In this document: one piece after another, positions 1 through 5,702 of the stretch
Layout of the letters: each line of letters opens with the position of its first letter
Numbering within the stretch: position 1 is the first letter of the stretch
DNA from: an uncultured Campylobacter sp.
GTDB taxonomy: Bacteria > Campylobacterota > Campylobacteria > Campylobacterales > Campylobacteraceae
Reading direction: 5' to 3'
DNA: 14,280 nt
NCBI RefSeq assembly: GCF_938045595.1
Contig: NZ_CALIBB010000109.1
Span: 1-14,280 of the forward strand
Made by a program: the position numbers and the translations under genes
Notes under the pieces: model-generated
What the model saw: only the letters and a program-made list of their open reading frames with translations
Database searches by the model: none
Told to the model about the DNA's origin: nothing

Positions 1-41
1 ACCTTGTAAGGGTGGCGCTCTACCAGCTGAGCTAAGCGACC
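1..41 (-). tRNA. tRNA-Val (anticodon UAC), 5' part, cut by window edge
   Basis: Read on the minus strand from base 41, the sequence gives a 7-base acceptor strand (GGTCGCT), a D arm GCTC...GAGC with the usual AGCTGGTA loop, an anticodon stem beginning CCACC, and a loop CTTACAA whose middle triplet is TAC. That fits tRNA-Val(UAC). The rest of the molecule (variable loop, T arm, 3' acceptor strand) lies beyond the left edge. Stem pairing beyond the D arm cannot be checked. Confidence 0.9.
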
Positions 42-65
42 GTTTGGGCTCAAAAAAGAAATGTG

Positions 66-100
66 ATTATATATACAATATGATTAATTTTCACTTAAAC
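66..100 (-). promoter_or_regulatory. Promoter for the tRNA-Val gene
   Basis: On the minus strand a perfect TATAAT lies at 71-66. It is preceded by the A/T-rich run that begins GTTTAAGTGA at 100-91. This matches the Campylobacter sigma-70 pattern of a strong -10 box with a T-rich TTTAAGT-like upstream element and no classical -35. The -10 lies about 25 bases ahead of the mature tRNA 5' end. Confidence 0.55.
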
Positions 101-125
101 AATGGCTAAAAAACTCAAATTGTGC

Positions 126-131
126 TATACT
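126..131 (+). promoter_or_regulatory. Possible -10 box for the lytic transglycosylase-like gene
   Basis: TATACT lies about 39 bases before the ATG at 170, in an A/T-rich stretch shared with the divergent tRNA-Val promoter. The ribosome binding site is weak: GAAGG at 151-155 is rather far from the start. One-mismatch match only. Confidence 0.35.
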
Positions 132-169
132 TGCAAAATAAAATTTCACCGAAGGTCGCGTAAATTTAG

Positions 170-757
170 ATGAAAAAGTCGGTTCTTGCCCTGTTTTTAA
201 CGCTTCAGGCGTTCGCCTACTCGCCGAATGAGATCGTAAATGCCATCGCCGCCGTGGCGCAAAACGAAGGCGTCAAGCCCGAGATCCTCTACACCATCGT
301 CAAAATCGAAAGCGACTTTGAGCCCTACACGATCTCCTTTTTGACAAACAAAGCAAACGCCGATTATTTCGCAAGCCTGCGCAATCAAAATATCCGTATC
401 AAGACGAGCAGCTACAGCCTAAATTCCAGCAAATGGGTCGTTACGATAATACCGGCAAACGAAATTTACGCCGTGCAGATCGCCAAGTACCTGTATGAGG
501 ACGGATTTAGCATCGACGTAGGGCTTGGGCAGCTAAACGCCGTAAATTTCAGCCAAAATGAGATCGATTATATATTCAACCCGATGTATAACCTTACCAA
601 ATGCGCTAAAATCCTGCGCAAATGCTGGAACGCCAAAAATAAAAATATAAAAGACACGATCGAGTGCTACAACTACGGCATGCGCAAACGCTACTCAAAC
701 CCCTACTACAAGCGCTTTTACGAACATTACGAGAAATTTTTCGGCAAGCCCTATTAA
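170..757 (+). CDS. Secreted lytic-transglycosylase-like (SLT domain) protein
   Basis: Predicted periplasmic muramidase-type enzyme that would cleave the MurNAc-GlcNAc bond of peptidoglycan. Residues 1-17 form a short signal peptide (MKKS, hydrophobic core, then AFA). The goose-lysozyme/Slt fold is suggested by ILYTIVKIESDF at 39-50, with Glu47 as the likely catalytic acid, by GLGQLN at 118-123, and by a YNYG motif at 167-170. The stretch between the catalytic Glu and the GLGQLN motif (about 55-115) is longer than in a minimal SLT domain. At 195 residues it resembles single-domain VirB1-like transglycosylases rather than full-length Slt70. It ends 51 bases before kdsA on the same strand, so the two may be co-transcribed. 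Substrate and activity are inferred from motifs only. Confidence 0.75.
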   Translation: MKKSVLALFLTLQAFAYSPNEIVNAIAAVAQNEGVKPEILYTIVKIESDFEPYTISFLTNKANADYFASLRNQNIRIKTSSYSLNSSKWVVTIIPANEIYAVQIAKYLYEDGFSIDVGLGQLNAVNFSQNEIDYIFNPMYNLTKCAKILRKCWNAKNKNIKDTIECYNYGMRKRYSNPYYKRFYEHYEKFFGKPY

Positions 758-808
758 GAGTTAGTAAAATTTCGCTAAAATCGCGCAAATTTTAAAAAAG
801 GATATTTC

Positions 809-1849
809 ATGATACTGATCGCAGGACCCTGCGTGATCGAAAGTCGCGAGCTGATAATGCAAGTCGCGGAAAGTTTACGCAAATTTAACGAAATGAGCGG
901 GGTGGAATTTTACTTCAAAAGCAGCTTCGATAAAGCCAACCGCACCAGCATCTCAAGCTTCCGCGGCCCGGGGCTTGAGCGCGGCTGCGAAATTTTAGCC
1001 GAGGTAAAGGAAAAGTTCGGCTATAAAATTTTAACCGACATCCACGAAAGCTACCAGGCAGAGCCCGTCGCGCGCGTCGCCGACGTGCTGCAAATACCCG
1101 CGTTTTTGTGCCGCCAAACCGATCTGCTCGTCGCCGCAGCCAGCACGCAAGCGGTAGTAAACATCAAAAAAGGTCAGTTTTTATCGCCGCAGGCGATGAA
1201 ACACAGCGTCGAAAAGGTGCTGCAAACCCGCAGTGCGCGGGCTTATACCCCGCAAAGCGGTGCGGCATCTAGCGATACAAAGGCCGCTCAAAACAGCGCC
1301 TGCTCCGACGATGCCGAAATTCGCTGCGTGCAAAGCGGCGCTCAAAGTAATACAGATAGCGGATCTTCGGTGCTAGGCGTGCGAAATTCTTGTGGTGCAC
1401 GATCGGGCGTGCAAAATTCCGCCCATGCCTGCGATGCTTCGAGCGCTGCAAATTCTGCTCAAAGCGCCCCACAGCCGAGCGGCGAAGGGATGCACGATCT
1501 GGCGCGCCGCCACGGCGTTTGGCTTACCGAGCGCGGCAGTACCTTTGGCTACGGAAATTTGATCGTTGATATGCGCTCGCTGCCGATTATGCGCGAGTTT
1601 GCGCCGGTCATTTTCGACGCGACGCACAGCGTGCAGATGCCTAGTATCGGCGCTACGAGCGGCGGCGATTCGCGCTTCGTGCCGTATCTCGCACGAGCGG
1701 CGGCGGCCGTGGGCGTGGACGGCTTTTTTTACGAAACGCACCCTGATCCCGCCCACGCGCTTTCGGATGGGCCGAATATGCTAAATTTGCAGCAGCTAGA
1801 GCGCGTCGTAGCGCAGACGCTCGCAATTCAAAAAGCACTCGGATTTTAG
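809..1849 (+). CDS. kdsA: 3-deoxy-8-phosphooctulonate (Kdo-8-P) synthase with extra low-complexity insertion
   Basis: Cytoplasmic enzyme condensing phosphoenolpyruvate with D-arabinose 5-phosphate to Kdo 8-phosphate, the precursor of the inner-core sugar of lipooligosaccharide. Family signatures are intact: IAGPCVIES at 4-12, KANRTSISSFRGPG at 42-55, PAFLCRQTDLL at 97-107, KKGQFLSPQAM at 120-130, RGSTFGYGNL at 242-251, and a C-terminal block ending SDGPNM. Cys8, His273, Glu309 and Asp320 correspond to the ligands of the metal-dependent class. The protein is 346 residues against about 270-285 for the family. The excess is a Ser/Ala/Asn-rich segment at roughly residues 142-225, between the helix after AMKHSVEKV and the GVWLTERG strand. 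The frame stays open and all catalytic blocks flank the insert, so the gene is probably functional. The start is supported by AAAAGGA eight bases upstream of the ATG. Confidence 0.95.
   Translation: MILIAGPCVIESRELIMQVAESLRKFNEMSGVEFYFKSSFDKANRTSISSFRGPGLERGCEILAEVKEKFGYKILTDIHESYQAEPVARVADVLQIPAFLCRQTDLLVAAASTQAVVNIKKGQFLSPQAMKHSVEKVLQTRSARAYTPQSGAASSDTKAAQNSACSDDAEIRCVQSGAQSNTDSGSSVLGVRNSCGARSGVQNSAHACDASSAANSAQSAPQPSGEGMHDLARRHGVWLTERGSTFGYGNLIVDMRSLPIMREFAPVIFDATHSVQMPSIGATSGGDSRFVPYLARAAAAVGVDGFFYETHPDPAHALSDGPNMLNLQQLERVVAQTLAIQKALGF
1232..1483 (+). repeat. Low-complexity in-frame insertion inside kdsA
   Basis: About 84 codons with no counterpart in the usual KdsA, where a short loop joins the two flanking elements. 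The encoded peptide is almost only Ser, Ala, Gly, Asn, Asp, Gln and Cys, with no hydrophobic core and loose recurrences such as QNSA, RNSC and ANSA about 10-12 residues apart. Those Asn-Ser pairs come from the word AAATTC read as (A)AAT TC. The limits are approximate and come from remembered family sequence. Confidence 0.75.
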
Positions 1850-1876
1850 AGCGGGCAGCTGTAAAATTTCAAATTA

Positions 1877-1916
1877 GGCTAGCGAGCTTAAAATTTTTCG
1901 CACGCTAGCCGCTTTT
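1877..1916 (+). terminator. Probable terminator after kdsA
   Basis: Perfect 8-base inverted repeat GGCTAGCG (1877-1884) and CGCTAGCC (1903-1910), with an 18-base loop, followed by GCTTTTT. It lies 28 bases after the kdsA stop codon. The loop is long and the T run short, so efficiency is uncertain. Confidence 0.4.
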
Positions 1917-2312
1917 TCGCACTTTGCGCTAACAAATTTTATATTCACAAGGGCTTGCCTCAACCATAGCGAGTTCGTATCACGCGCTAAAATTTCAAAC
2001 GCATCGTGCGGCTATAAAATTTAGTATATTTGTAAAATTTTAAACTCCGCGCGTGCTTCACTAAACTTCTAAGCTTTGATAAATTTATGCGGCATAGGGC
2101 GATTGCCCGGCGCGAGCGGGGCAGTTTCGCGCCGCTAAATTTAAAATTTTAAAAGTCTAACGCGCATAATTTAACTATAAATTTTGCACCGAATTTCGCA
2201 GCCGACAAAGTAAAATTTAATGCAAATTTTACGCGTAAATTCCGATCGTCCAATCCGCCATAGTGCAAACCTTCGCTACACGAAATTTAAGTCAAGATTA
2301 ATGGGGCAGGGA

Positions 2313-2318
2313 TATAAT
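2313..2318 (+). promoter_or_regulatory. -10 box of the PH-domain gene
   Basis: Perfect TATAAT 30 bases ahead of the ATG at 2349, with no obvious -35 box, as is usual in Campylobacter. A ribosome binding site AAAGGA follows at 2338-2343. Confidence 0.55.
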
Positions 2319-2348
2319 TCAAGTCTAAAATTATTTTAAAGGATATTT

Positions 2349-2786
2349 ATGGGTTACGTAGAGTCTAACCTTCTAAATAGCGAAAATGTAATTGCTAAAG
2401 CTAAAATTCACCGGGCGGTTTTTATCTCCGCTATCGTCATATTGATTCCCGCGATAGTTGGAATCATAAATAAAGACGATAGACTTTCATTCATATGCTT
2501 TGGCGGTTTTATAGCGGCGCTAATTCACGGGTTTATTGTTTTAAAGACAAATGAGCTCGCCATCACAAATCAGCGTATAATCGGCAAAAAGGGTCTTATC
2601 AGTCGCGAAACGGCGGAGCTAAAATATGAAAAAATCGAAAGCATATCCGTAATGCAGAGTATCTTGGGACGAATTTTAAAATTCGGCACCATAGTGGTGC
2701 GAGGTACCGGCGGCACGGCAGTTAGCTTCCAATTTGTCGCTAATCCAGTAGCGTTTAAAAACAAGGCGATGGAAAAGATCGGCTAG
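2349..2786 (+). CDS. Small membrane protein with bacterial PH domain
   Basis: 145 residues. A polar start (1-22) is followed by two closely spaced hydrophobic segments at about 23-42 and 48-66. A C-terminal bacterial pleckstrin-homology-like domain (YdbS/bPH_2 type) begins near residue 68 with the characteristic LAITNQRIIGKKGLISRE. It continues through YEKIESISVMQSILGRILKFGTIVVRG and ends with a short amphipathic helix. Proteins of this layout sit in the inner membrane with the PH domain in the cytoplasm; no biochemical role is established for most. AAAGGA six bases before the ATG fixes the start. It has its own promoter and is flanked by non-coding DNA, so it is probably monocistronic. Base composition is more A/T-rich than its neighbours. 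Confidence 0.75.
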   Translation: MGYVESNLLNSENVIAKAKIHRAVFISAIVILIPAIVGIINKDDRLSFICFGGFIAALIHGFIVLKTNELAITNQRIIGKKGLISRETAELKYEKIESISVMQSILGRILKFGTIVVRGTGGTAVSFQFVANPVAFKNKAMEKIG

Positions 2787-2927
2787 ACTTTTTTCATATA
2801 TGAAATTTCAGCCAAATCATAAAATTTACGTCGCAAATTTTATCTATGCCGCGCCGGCTTTTAAAATTCCAAGCAATTTGTGCTTGCACCGCCGCAGGCA
2901 TTTTATCTAAAATTTTGTTTTTGTCGC

Positions 2928-2933
2928 TATAAT
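2928..2933 (+). promoter_or_regulatory. -10 box of the tRNA-Glu gene
   Basis: Perfect TATAAT ending ten bases before the first base of the tRNA at 2944, behind a T-rich stretch (TTTTGTTTTTG). Position and sequence fit a stable-RNA promoter with a very short leader. The stretch 2787-2927 shows nothing else beyond AAATTT words. Confidence 0.65.
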
Positions 2934-2943
2934 GCGGCTTCTT

Positions 2944-3020
2944 GACCTTTTCGTCTAGTGGCTCAGGACGTTGCATTCTCAGTGCGAAAACGCGTGGTTC
3001 AAATCCCGCAAGGGTCGCCA
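2944..3020 (+). tRNA. tRNA-Glu (anticodon CUC), CCA encoded, T stem imperfect
   Basis: The acceptor stem GACCTTT (2944-2950) pairs with AAGGGTC (3010-3016), followed by discriminator G and an encoded CCA. The D arm is GTCT...GGAC. The anticodon stem TTGCA/TGCGA encloses the loop TTCTCAG, giving CTC. The variable loop is AAAC. The T arm reads GCGTGG-TTCAAAT-CCCGC: it pairs well only if the T at 2994 is a bulge, whereas GCGGG would be perfect. The 77-base length reflects that extra base and a 9-base D loop. Most epsilonproteobacteria decode Glu codons with UUC alone, so this may be a supplementary or decaying isoacceptor. Confidence 0.75.
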
Positions 3021-3022
3021 TT

Positions 3023-3137
3023 ATGGACTTTTATACAAGCCTCATGATTTTAAACGATAAATTTATCTATGATTTTATCATGGACTTTCATACAGCCCGT
3101 TAGATTTTAAATAATAAATTTTATCTGCGATTTTATC
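3023..3137. repeat. Imperfect tandem duplication of the 3' end of nikO
   Basis: Two head-to-tail units of 57-58 bases, 3023-3079 and 3080-3137, both starting ATGGACTTT and ending GATTTTATC, about 80% identical by eye. The right unit is the last 19 codons plus stop region of nikO on the minus strand. The left unit is a non-coding copy, since its frame is stopped, lying between nikO and the tRNA. It looks like a local duplication followed by decay. Confidence 0.7.
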
Positions 3138-3854
3138 GATGAAGCTTTTATCGTGCGAAACGATGATCTCGCTTACGTCAAGCTCCGCCAAAATCCCCGC
3201 CACGCGCTCCTGCATCGCCTCATCAAGCGCCGTCGTAGGCTCGTCCAGTAGCAGTATCCTAGGCTCGCACACCAGCGCACCCGCAAGCGCCACCAGCTTT
3301 TTCTCGCCGCCGCTTAGATGAAAGGGCACCCGCTCGCACAGATGCTCGATTCCCAAGCGTCGCAGCGTCTCCAGTGCCTTGCGCTTGATCTGCTCTTCAC
3401 CTAAAATTTCAAGCTTTTTTAGATGGTCGTTTTCGCTGCCCTGCCTTAAAATTTGCGCCTTACGACCAAAAAATTTAGAAAAAATTCCACGCCTTTTCTC
3501 CGCGTTTTGTGCTCGTTTTAACCGCTCATTTTGCGCACGCAGGCTAAATGCGACGTCCTCAAACACGCTCGCGCACAAAAATTGATCGTCGCTGTTTTGA
3601 AACAAAAACCCGATCTCGTGGCGAAATTTTACAAAATCCTCCGCACAATCAAGCTTCTCACCGAAAAGCTCGATTTCGCCCTCGCCCCATTGCCTTAGGC
3701 CGCCTAAAATTTGAAGCAGGCTCGTCTTGCCCTGCCCGTTCGCGCCCAAGATCGCTACTTTTTCCTTATGCCCTACGCTCAAATTTACGCCGCGAAAAAT
3801 TTCTCGCTCGCCGTTTTTAGCACTTATTCCATACGCCTTAAGCGAACAGCTCAT
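3078..3854 (-). CDS. nikO: Nickel/cobalt ECF transporter ATPase subunit
   Basis: Cytoplasmic ABC ATPase powering the NikM-L-Q metal uptake complex. Seen in the 258 residues: Walker A GANGQGKT at 38-45, Q-loop Gln86, signature LSGGEKK at 180-186, Walker B ILLLDEP at 200-206 with catalytic Glu205, D-loop near 207-211, and H-loop His234. About 45 extra, highly charged residues (roughly 107-155, Lys/Arg/Glu-rich, around IFSKFFGRKAQ) lie between the Q-loop region and the signature helix, making it longer there than usual CbiO/NikO. The ATG overlaps the nikQ stop as ATGA (4 bases), so translation is coupled. It is the last gene of the operon and its 3' end has been duplicated downstream. Nickel rather than cobalt is inferred from the nikK/nikL partners. 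Confidence 0.9.
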   Translation of the reverse strand: MSCSLKAYGISAKNGEREIFRGVNLSVGHKEKVAILGANGQGKTSLLQILGGLRQWGEGEIELFGEKLDCAEDFVKFRHEIGFLFQNSDDQFLCASVFEDVAFSLRAQNERLKRAQNAEKRRGIFSKFFGRKAQILRQGSENDHLKKLEILGEEQIKRKALETLRRLGIEHLCERVPFHLSGGEKKLVALAGALVCEPRILLLDEPTTALDEAMQERVAGILAELDVSEIIVSHDKSFIDKIADKIYYLKSNGLYESP

Positions 3855-4498
3855 AAGATAGCTCCGATTTTAACAGATACACACGCCAGCACGAACGCCA
3901 AAAACGAGGTCCCCGAGACGCTCAAGCCCTCGCAACGCTCGTAAAATAGCCTACCGCAAAATCCTCGCGCGCTCATCACCAGGCTTAAATTTCTTGCTTG
4001 CTCAAGCGCCGAAATCGCTAAAATCCCGATCAAATTCGCATAAATTTTATAGGTGAAAATTCCGCTCGTCCCTACAAATCCGCGCATCCGCAAAAGTGCT
4101 TGCAGCCTCGCTAGATCCGAGCGTAAAAAATTTACGAATCGCCCGCAGCAATACACCAAAGTGCTTAGCTTTTCGCCGAGCCCGAGCCCGTAAAATCCGC
4201 GCGCGAAAAAATATTCGTCTTTGCCGTAAAATAGCAAAATTGCAAACGCCATTATCAAATTCGCGCGCAAAAATATCACGCCCGCAAGCTCGTAGTTGCC
4301 GACTATGGCGGGGCTTAACGCGCTTAAAATCGCAAAGATATTTAATACCGCAAGCCTTGCGCATACTGCGTGCGCAATCGAAATTTTAAGCGCAAAAAGA
4401 AGTAGCGGCGGGGCAAAAAACGCTGCGTAAAGCTGTCCGCTAAGTCCGACGCCGAAGCTGAAGATGAAAAACGCGAGCAGTGATACGGCGGGGCTCAT
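3851..4498 (-). CDS. nikQ: Nickel/cobalt ECF transporter transmembrane coupling subunit
   Basis: CbiQ/NikQ-family T component that links NikM in the membrane to the NikO ATPase. 215 residues from the ATG at 4498. This start is chosen because it overlaps the nikL stop codon as ATGA, like the other junctions in the operon; an in-frame ATG at 4558 would add 20 residues inside nikL. Hydrophobic segments cover the N-terminal half and the C-terminal end. The cytoplasmic coupling region includes LGEKLSTLVYCCGRFVNFLRSD and LLRMRGF, resembling the Ala/Arg-Gly coupling helices that contact the ATPase, and a second SARGF motif follows near the end. No internal low-complexity segment. Fourth of the family members in the operon order K-M-L-Q-O. 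Confidence 0.87.
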   Translation of the reverse strand: MSPAVSLLAFFIFSFGVGLSGQLYAAFFAPPLLLFALKISIAHAVCARLAVLNIFAILSALSPAIVGNYELAGVIFLRANLIMAFAILLFYGKDEYFFARGFYGLGLGEKLSTLVYCCGRFVNFLRSDLARLQALLRMRGFVGTSGIFTYKIYANLIGILAISALEQARNLSLVMSARGFCGRLFYERCEGLSVSGTSFLAFVLACVSVKIGAIL

Positions 4499-5106
4499 TT
4501 GCGCGCTCTTTTCGCTAGCCACATTAAAGCAAAAAAGCCGAAAATCAAGGCTAAACAAAGCGCGATTTTAGGCGCCTCAGCGGACTGGCTTTGAAACGCC
4601 ATGCTCCTAATATCGCTCTTAGAACTTTCTTTTGGCGAGATGCTTCGCGAGGCGGAATTTTCCAAAGGCTCGGAAGTGCTTGAAATTTTATCTTCAGACA
4701 CACTGCCTTTAGGCGCGTAATTTTTAGCGGCGTTCAAATTTTGCGGCATAGGATTTTCAGAAACGTCAGAATTTTGCGGCGTAGAATTCTCGGGATCACC
4801 GGAATCCTGCGGCGTAAAGTCCTCGGCGCTAAATTCCATCTGCGCGCCGTGCCCTGCACCTCCGTAAATTTGAATAGTAAAATTTTTAGCTGGTATTCGT
4901 ATGTTCGCAAGTCCCTCTTTATCGGTCCTAGTGCGCAAAATTTCGCGCCCGTCCGCACTGATTAAAACTTCGCACTGCATGCAGGGAGAATTTTTATAAA
5001 AATAGCTATAAATCGCCACTCTATCGCCCTCTTGCGTCGCAAAAAGATGAAGCGCATGCGAAAATGCGAAGGAGATCAAAACCGTTAAGAAAAATAGCGC
5101 TCTCAT
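4495..5106 (-). CDS. nikL: NikL-like component of nickel ECF transporter
   Basis: 203 residues. An N-terminal signal sequence (1-16) may be cleaved before His17 (AFS-HALH). A periplasmic beta-rich domain follows at about 19-95, with a CMQC motif at 42-45 and TDKEGLANIRIP, resembling a carboxypeptidase-regulatory or transthyretin-like fold, then GGAGHGAQ. A low-complexity linker runs from about 98 to 177. One transmembrane helix (178-197) with a basic AKRARK tail ends the protein. This layout (signal, small periplasmic domain, C-terminal anchor) fits NikL/CbiL, the auxiliary subunit that takes the place of NikN/CbiN. It starts with ATGA overlapping the nikM stop and ends overlapping nikQ. The His residues near the mature N terminus and the Cys pair are candidate metal ligands. 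The linker is unusually long and contains tandem repeats. Confidence 0.8.
   Translation of the reverse strand: MRALFFLTVLISFAFSHALHLFATQEGDRVAIYSYFYKNSPCMQCEVLISADGREILRTRTDKEGLANIRIPAKNFTIQIYGGAGHGAQMEFSAEDFTPQDSGDPENSTPQNSDVSENPMPQNLNAAKNYAPKGSVSEDKISSTSEPLENSASRSISPKESSKSDIRSMAFQSQSAEAPKIALCLALIFGFFALMWLAKRARK
4717..4815 (-). repeat. Three tandem 33-base units in nikL
   Basis: Units at 4815-4783, 4782-4750 and 4749-4717 (minus strand) encode 11-residue repeats of the form xPQ(D/N)(S/L)xxx(E/K)N(S/P/Y): TPQDSGDPENS, TPQNSDVSENP and MPQNLNAAKNY, trailing off in APKG. Each begins with an NCGCCGCA-type sequence and carries AATTC/AATTT words. They form the first part of the linker between the periplasmic domain and the membrane anchor. 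Confidence 0.8.
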
Positions 5107-5702
5107 CGCCTCTGTCCGCCGTAAAATTTCGCAATAAAGCTAAGCGCAAAAAGAGTGATGATCCCTTCCAAAACAGCTAAGATTGCGCCTTCAAGCGAGA
5201 TGAGCGTCGCGATAGCAAAAAACTCCCGCCCGCTGATGAAAAGCACGAGATCAAGAAGCAGCATCGAGCAGACGATCGGCACGAAACCCGCCAAAAATAG
5301 ATAAATTTTTTGCATGCGCATTTTTAGCTCTTGCGCTTTTGCGGCGGCGGCAAAGAGCCCGCCCAAAACCGCCGGAAAGCCGATGACTGCGGTATTTACA
5401 CCGAGCACGCTAAGCCCTCCGAAGCCGAAAAATACCCCTTGTAAAAATAGCGCGACAAAAATCGCCAAGATCGCGCGCGAGCCCAAAAACGCGCCCACGA
5501 GCCCGCTTAGCATCAGGTGCATGGAGCTGACACCCACGGGCAGGTGCATGAAAGAGGCGACGAAAAATAGCGCGCTAAAACATGCGATCCTCGGGATCTC
5601 AGCCTGCTTTACGCGCCATAAAATCGCCGCTACCGCAGGCGCCGTAACCGCCCAGCCGGCAAGCAGCACGGGCGCGCTCAAAACTCCTTCGCTAATGTGC
5701 AC
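5103..5702 (-). CDS. nikM: Nickel/cobalt ECF transporter substrate-binding membrane subunit
   Basis: CbiM/NikM S component. 199 residues, multi-spanning, with the diagnostic N terminus Met1-His2 (MHISEG), whose main chain and side chain help bind the metal, and a second His in SSMHLMLSG (His62), where the family has its other ligand. GGLSVLGVNTAVIGFPA is also typical. The start codon is GTG, required because Met1-His2 must be the mature N terminus. A strong AAAGGAGG (5716-5709) lies six bases upstream, inside the end of the preceding minus-strand frame. The stop overlaps the nikL ATG (ATGA). No low-complexity insertion and almost no AAATTT words occur in its core, in contrast with the DNA just upstream. 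Confidence 0.92.
   Translation of the reverse strand: MHISEGVLSAPVLLAGWAVTAPAVAAILWRVKQAEIPRIACFSALFFVASFMHLPVGVSSMHLMLSGLVGAFLGSRAILAIFVALFLQGVFFGFGGLSVLGVNTAVIGFPAVLGGLFAAAAKAQELKMRMQKIYLFLAGFVPIVCSMLLLDLVLFISGREFFAIATLISLEGAILAVLEGIITLFALSFIAKFYGGQRR

Larger units (their letters stand above)
1850..2348. other. Non-coding spacer of about 500 bases, rich in AAATTT words
   Basis: No credible coding frame on either strand. It holds about 15 RAATTY words without regular spacing, a terminator-like hairpin at 1877-1910, and a second hairpin at 2108-2134 with arms CGGCGCGA and TCGCGCCG and an 11-base loop. The promoter for the PH-domain gene lies at the right end. Confidence 0.6.

Noticed and set aside
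1373..1756. A 127-residue minus-strand frame within kdsA
   Set aside because: It runs through conserved KdsA coding sequence; no start signal, composition typical of an antisense shadow.
2794..3021. A 75-residue minus-strand frame
   Set aside because: It lies over the tRNA-Glu gene and its promoter, has no ribosome binding site, and its peptide has no recognisable features.
2944..3137. tRNA-linked attachment site of an integrated element
   Set aside because: The repeated sequence next to the tRNA is a copy of the nikO tail, not of the tRNA 3' end, and no integrase is present in the window.
4495..4558. Longer nikQ starting at 4558
   Set aside because: The extra 20 residues lie inside the nikL membrane-anchor codons. 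The ATG at 4498 gives the same 4-base stop-start overlap seen at the nikM-nikL and nikQ-nikO junctions.
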